From NCBI RefSeq assembly GCF_001949145.1, contig NW_019091617.1:92972-156971 (forward strand): a stretch of 64,000 bases of DNA, written 5' to 3'. A program made the position numbers and the translations under genes. The DNA comes from Acanthaster planci. Taxonomy: Eukaryota; Echinodermata; Asteroidea; Valvatida; Acanthasteridae. Below, one piece after another: positions 61,858 through 64,000 of this stretch (its first letter is position 1; every line of letters starts with the position of its first letter). The notes beneath the pieces were generated by a model. That model worked only from the letters and a program-made list of their open reading frames with translations, did no database searches and had not been told where the DNA came from.

Positions 61858-63088
61858 AATTGATAAATTCTGTTACGGCGATTTATGTCAAATCAGTGGT
61901 TATTGTGTTAAGTTTTAGATAAATGAACAATTTATGGTGAAGTTTTTTGGTAATGAAGAAGAAGCCAAATATGCCAGCTCTTACTTGATTTGTGCACTGA
62001 GCGGACATCATTTCCACATTAAATTTTACATACACTCGGCAGGACTCTTCCAGAAATATTACCCACTACCGGTCCTTACGTTCGGAGGTCATCTATGAGA
62101 CGTAGTCTCGAGACTACGTACGGGACACGAAAGGCACCTCTGAAAAAGCGCCCTCTCTTGGTCCAGCTCGGGGCCCATAGCCTTATCAAATTTAACGTCG
62201 TAACTGCGGGGGCACCGCACTCACACGCAAATTCCTCAGCTTGACGCGCGCGTGCATTTGGCAAATCATGACACCCTAGTGGTTGAAGAGGCATCTACAG
62301 CGCGCGTACCACCTGTCCATGAGCGTTTTGCCATCGCAGTAATGGCGTCTAATTGTGGTTGGCAAATTGCACTGTATTTGTTACTTATTGGAGTGGTGCA
62401 AGTCTGTTTATAACTTCAGACAAGGGTGGGCGTTAGTCCTATTCTGTGAAATTTTTGTAAATGGGAAACCAAAGAACAACAATGGTTTCCACCTCTACCG
62501 ATGCAATTTTATGTCATTTTTACTTAGAATTTATAATGTCCTTCACTCAATGTTTGCTGATTGACAAACTTACGTACCACTTATATGTAATACATGTAAA
62601 AACGTACAAGCAAGATTAAATACACCAAAGGAAGAGGATACCGGTCTGCAGTTGGATGTACTCTGCACCAGACGCTTAGGAATGTTGAATAAATTTATTA
62701 TTATATTCGACTTTTTCGGACAACCTAAAACAAAAACTACCGTTTTGCACAATAGGTACGGAATATTAGTATTTTTATGTTGTATTAGGTTTATTAGTAT
62801 TTTTAAGTTATTAGGCTCCTAAATACATTCCTTCTTCTCAGTCACTAAATATCTTGGAGATTGGACATCTCTTTTTATATGAGGAGCAAAAGGCGACAGT
62901 AAATTTAATTGAATCTTACCTCTCTTCTCACGGGAGGCCAGATTTGAAAGTTTTAATGATAATAATAATTACAATATTATGTTATAAGATTTAACTGACA
63001 CCGAAGAAATGTGCAATTTGTAAAAATCGTAGTTATTTATCCGTTCATATTTGACTTGAAATGCGAAGGATGGTTCTTATTTAATTAA
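61858..63088. repeat. dispersed repeat A, copy 2
   Basis: Second copy of the repeat described at 20742-21770, same orientation, beginning next to the 5' edge of the DIRS-like remnant. It contains an insertion near 62330-62480 relative to copy 1. It may be a terminal part of that element or an independent repeat. Confidence 0.8.
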
Positions 63089-63221
63089 TCCCTTGGCCTG
63101 TGCTTTGTTTGGAGTGGGGTATACATGTTTTGCGTGGGCTAGTGGCAATACGATATTATTTTCTAAAAACGAACGGTCCAGTTTGATTTCCATGTAACCA
63201 AACCATTCTAGATGTTTAACC

Positions 63222-64000
63222 GCCTTTTTACTGCTGTTAATTTTCAGTTTGGTTTGCCTGTTGTTTTTTTTTCAAAGCTCTTTTCAGAATAATAACTGCA
63301 TAATAACTGACCCGTCAAGTACGGGCCTTGATTAAAGTACATAAGCCCTTATGTGACCTTCAAAGAGGTTGTTGCTGTGTGTTGATGTTTGTTTTCAAAT
63401 TGCGGCCTTTTTATCAACTTCAGGACCTGTTGAGGATACGTTGAACAGGCATATCACCATGGCTGAAATGTTAGAACTCATTTCATTTTGTCGCCAAAAT
63501 GAAAAAGTAAGAACATTATTGGCCCTACAAGCGCGAGTTAACACCCCCTGATGACATGTTGCCCCGCCCCCTCAGCCAAACCCAGTTGCCTTAGATGTAT
63601 GATCCGTTATATTAGTATTAGGCCAAGGCTAAGCACCGTGCCACTTTGTGCCGCACTTAATTGAAATGAGTGTGGCAATATCGCGGCGACAGCGTGGCAA
63701 CTATGCCAAACGTCGAACTTCCACAGAGCAGCGTCGAGCCACTTTCATTTAGAACAACTATAGCGCAACATAATGGCGATGGCTCGGCATACCCTGTCGA
63801 GCTAAGTGGCTTGTAGTGCCGAATTCAATTTGCCGAACCAAATCACGCTAAACGACGCGCTATTGCCGTGCCAACAAAAGGAATCATTTGAGCAGAAACA
63901 TGACTTATACCCTTGGCCTTAGAAACGTACTAATTTATGATTTTAAGCGCCACGAGCAGCCACACCCACAATATAACACTCTGCAGCGAGGATTTTTTAA
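63222..64000. repeat. dispersed repeat B, copy 2 (runs to window end)
   Basis: Second copy of the repeat at 25738-26548, same orientation. The short frame reading SGPVEDTL and ISFCRQNEKVRTLLALQ is conserved with few amino-acid changes. Here repeat B follows repeat A after about 130 bases. Confidence 0.8.

Overview
The window is animal nuclear DNA, AT-rich, with long introns, GT-AG splice sites, many decayed transposons and one assembly gap (positions 30323-31086). The gene families and repeat content (adhesion-class GPCRs with invertebrate ectodomains, a perlucin-like C-type lectin, Penelope-like, DIRS-like and THAP/YqaJ elements) suggest a marine invertebrate. A non-vertebrate deuterostome (hemichordate, amphioxus or echinoderm) is my best guess; the sequence alone does not fix the species.

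Three genes are visible. Adhesion GPCR gene 1 (plus strand, about 8.9-24.6 kb, 5' end not found) has a Cys-rich, Ig-like ectodomain exon, a GAIN domain with GPS cleavage motif, a complete seven-helix core and a long cytoplasmic tail. Adhesion GPCR gene 2 (plus strand, 32.92-55.95 kb) is a tandem paralogue. I read it from a signal-peptide exon through a LamG/pentraxin-like exon, Ig-like exons, GAIN/GPS and 7TM to a stop codon, with one ectodomain exon probably missing. Most exons from the pre-GPS exon to TM7 have identical lengths and phases in the two genes. A third gene (minus strand, 59.38-59.90 kb) encodes an intronless secreted C-type lectin with both EPN and WND motifs, a TATA box and a polyadenylation signal.

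Mobile DNA fills much of the rest. Penelope-like element (PLE) pieces lie at 3.0, 7.0-8.1 and 44.0-45.1 kb. The last ends in a sequence that fits every core rule of a type I hammerhead ribozyme (45033-45093), which I consider the most exciting element here. A decayed DNA transposon at 36.9-40.7 kb combines a DDE transposase (minus strand) with a THAP domain and a YqaJ nuclease (plus strand), and is split by a probable solo LTR. Decayed LINE fragments lie at 19.45-20.13 and 31.1-32.25 kb, and a DIRS-like retroelement at 60.1-61.85 kb. Several MITE-like or foldback elements sit inside GPCR introns.

Tandem repeats include a 61-bp minisatellite (24.67-25.73 kb) open in all three minus-strand frames, a 75-77 bp repeat at 51.17 kb, and a 21-bp array enclosed by inverted repeats at 30.01-30.24 kb. 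Two dispersed repeats (A and B) each occur twice. They are separate near 21 and 26 kb but adjacent at 62-64 kb.
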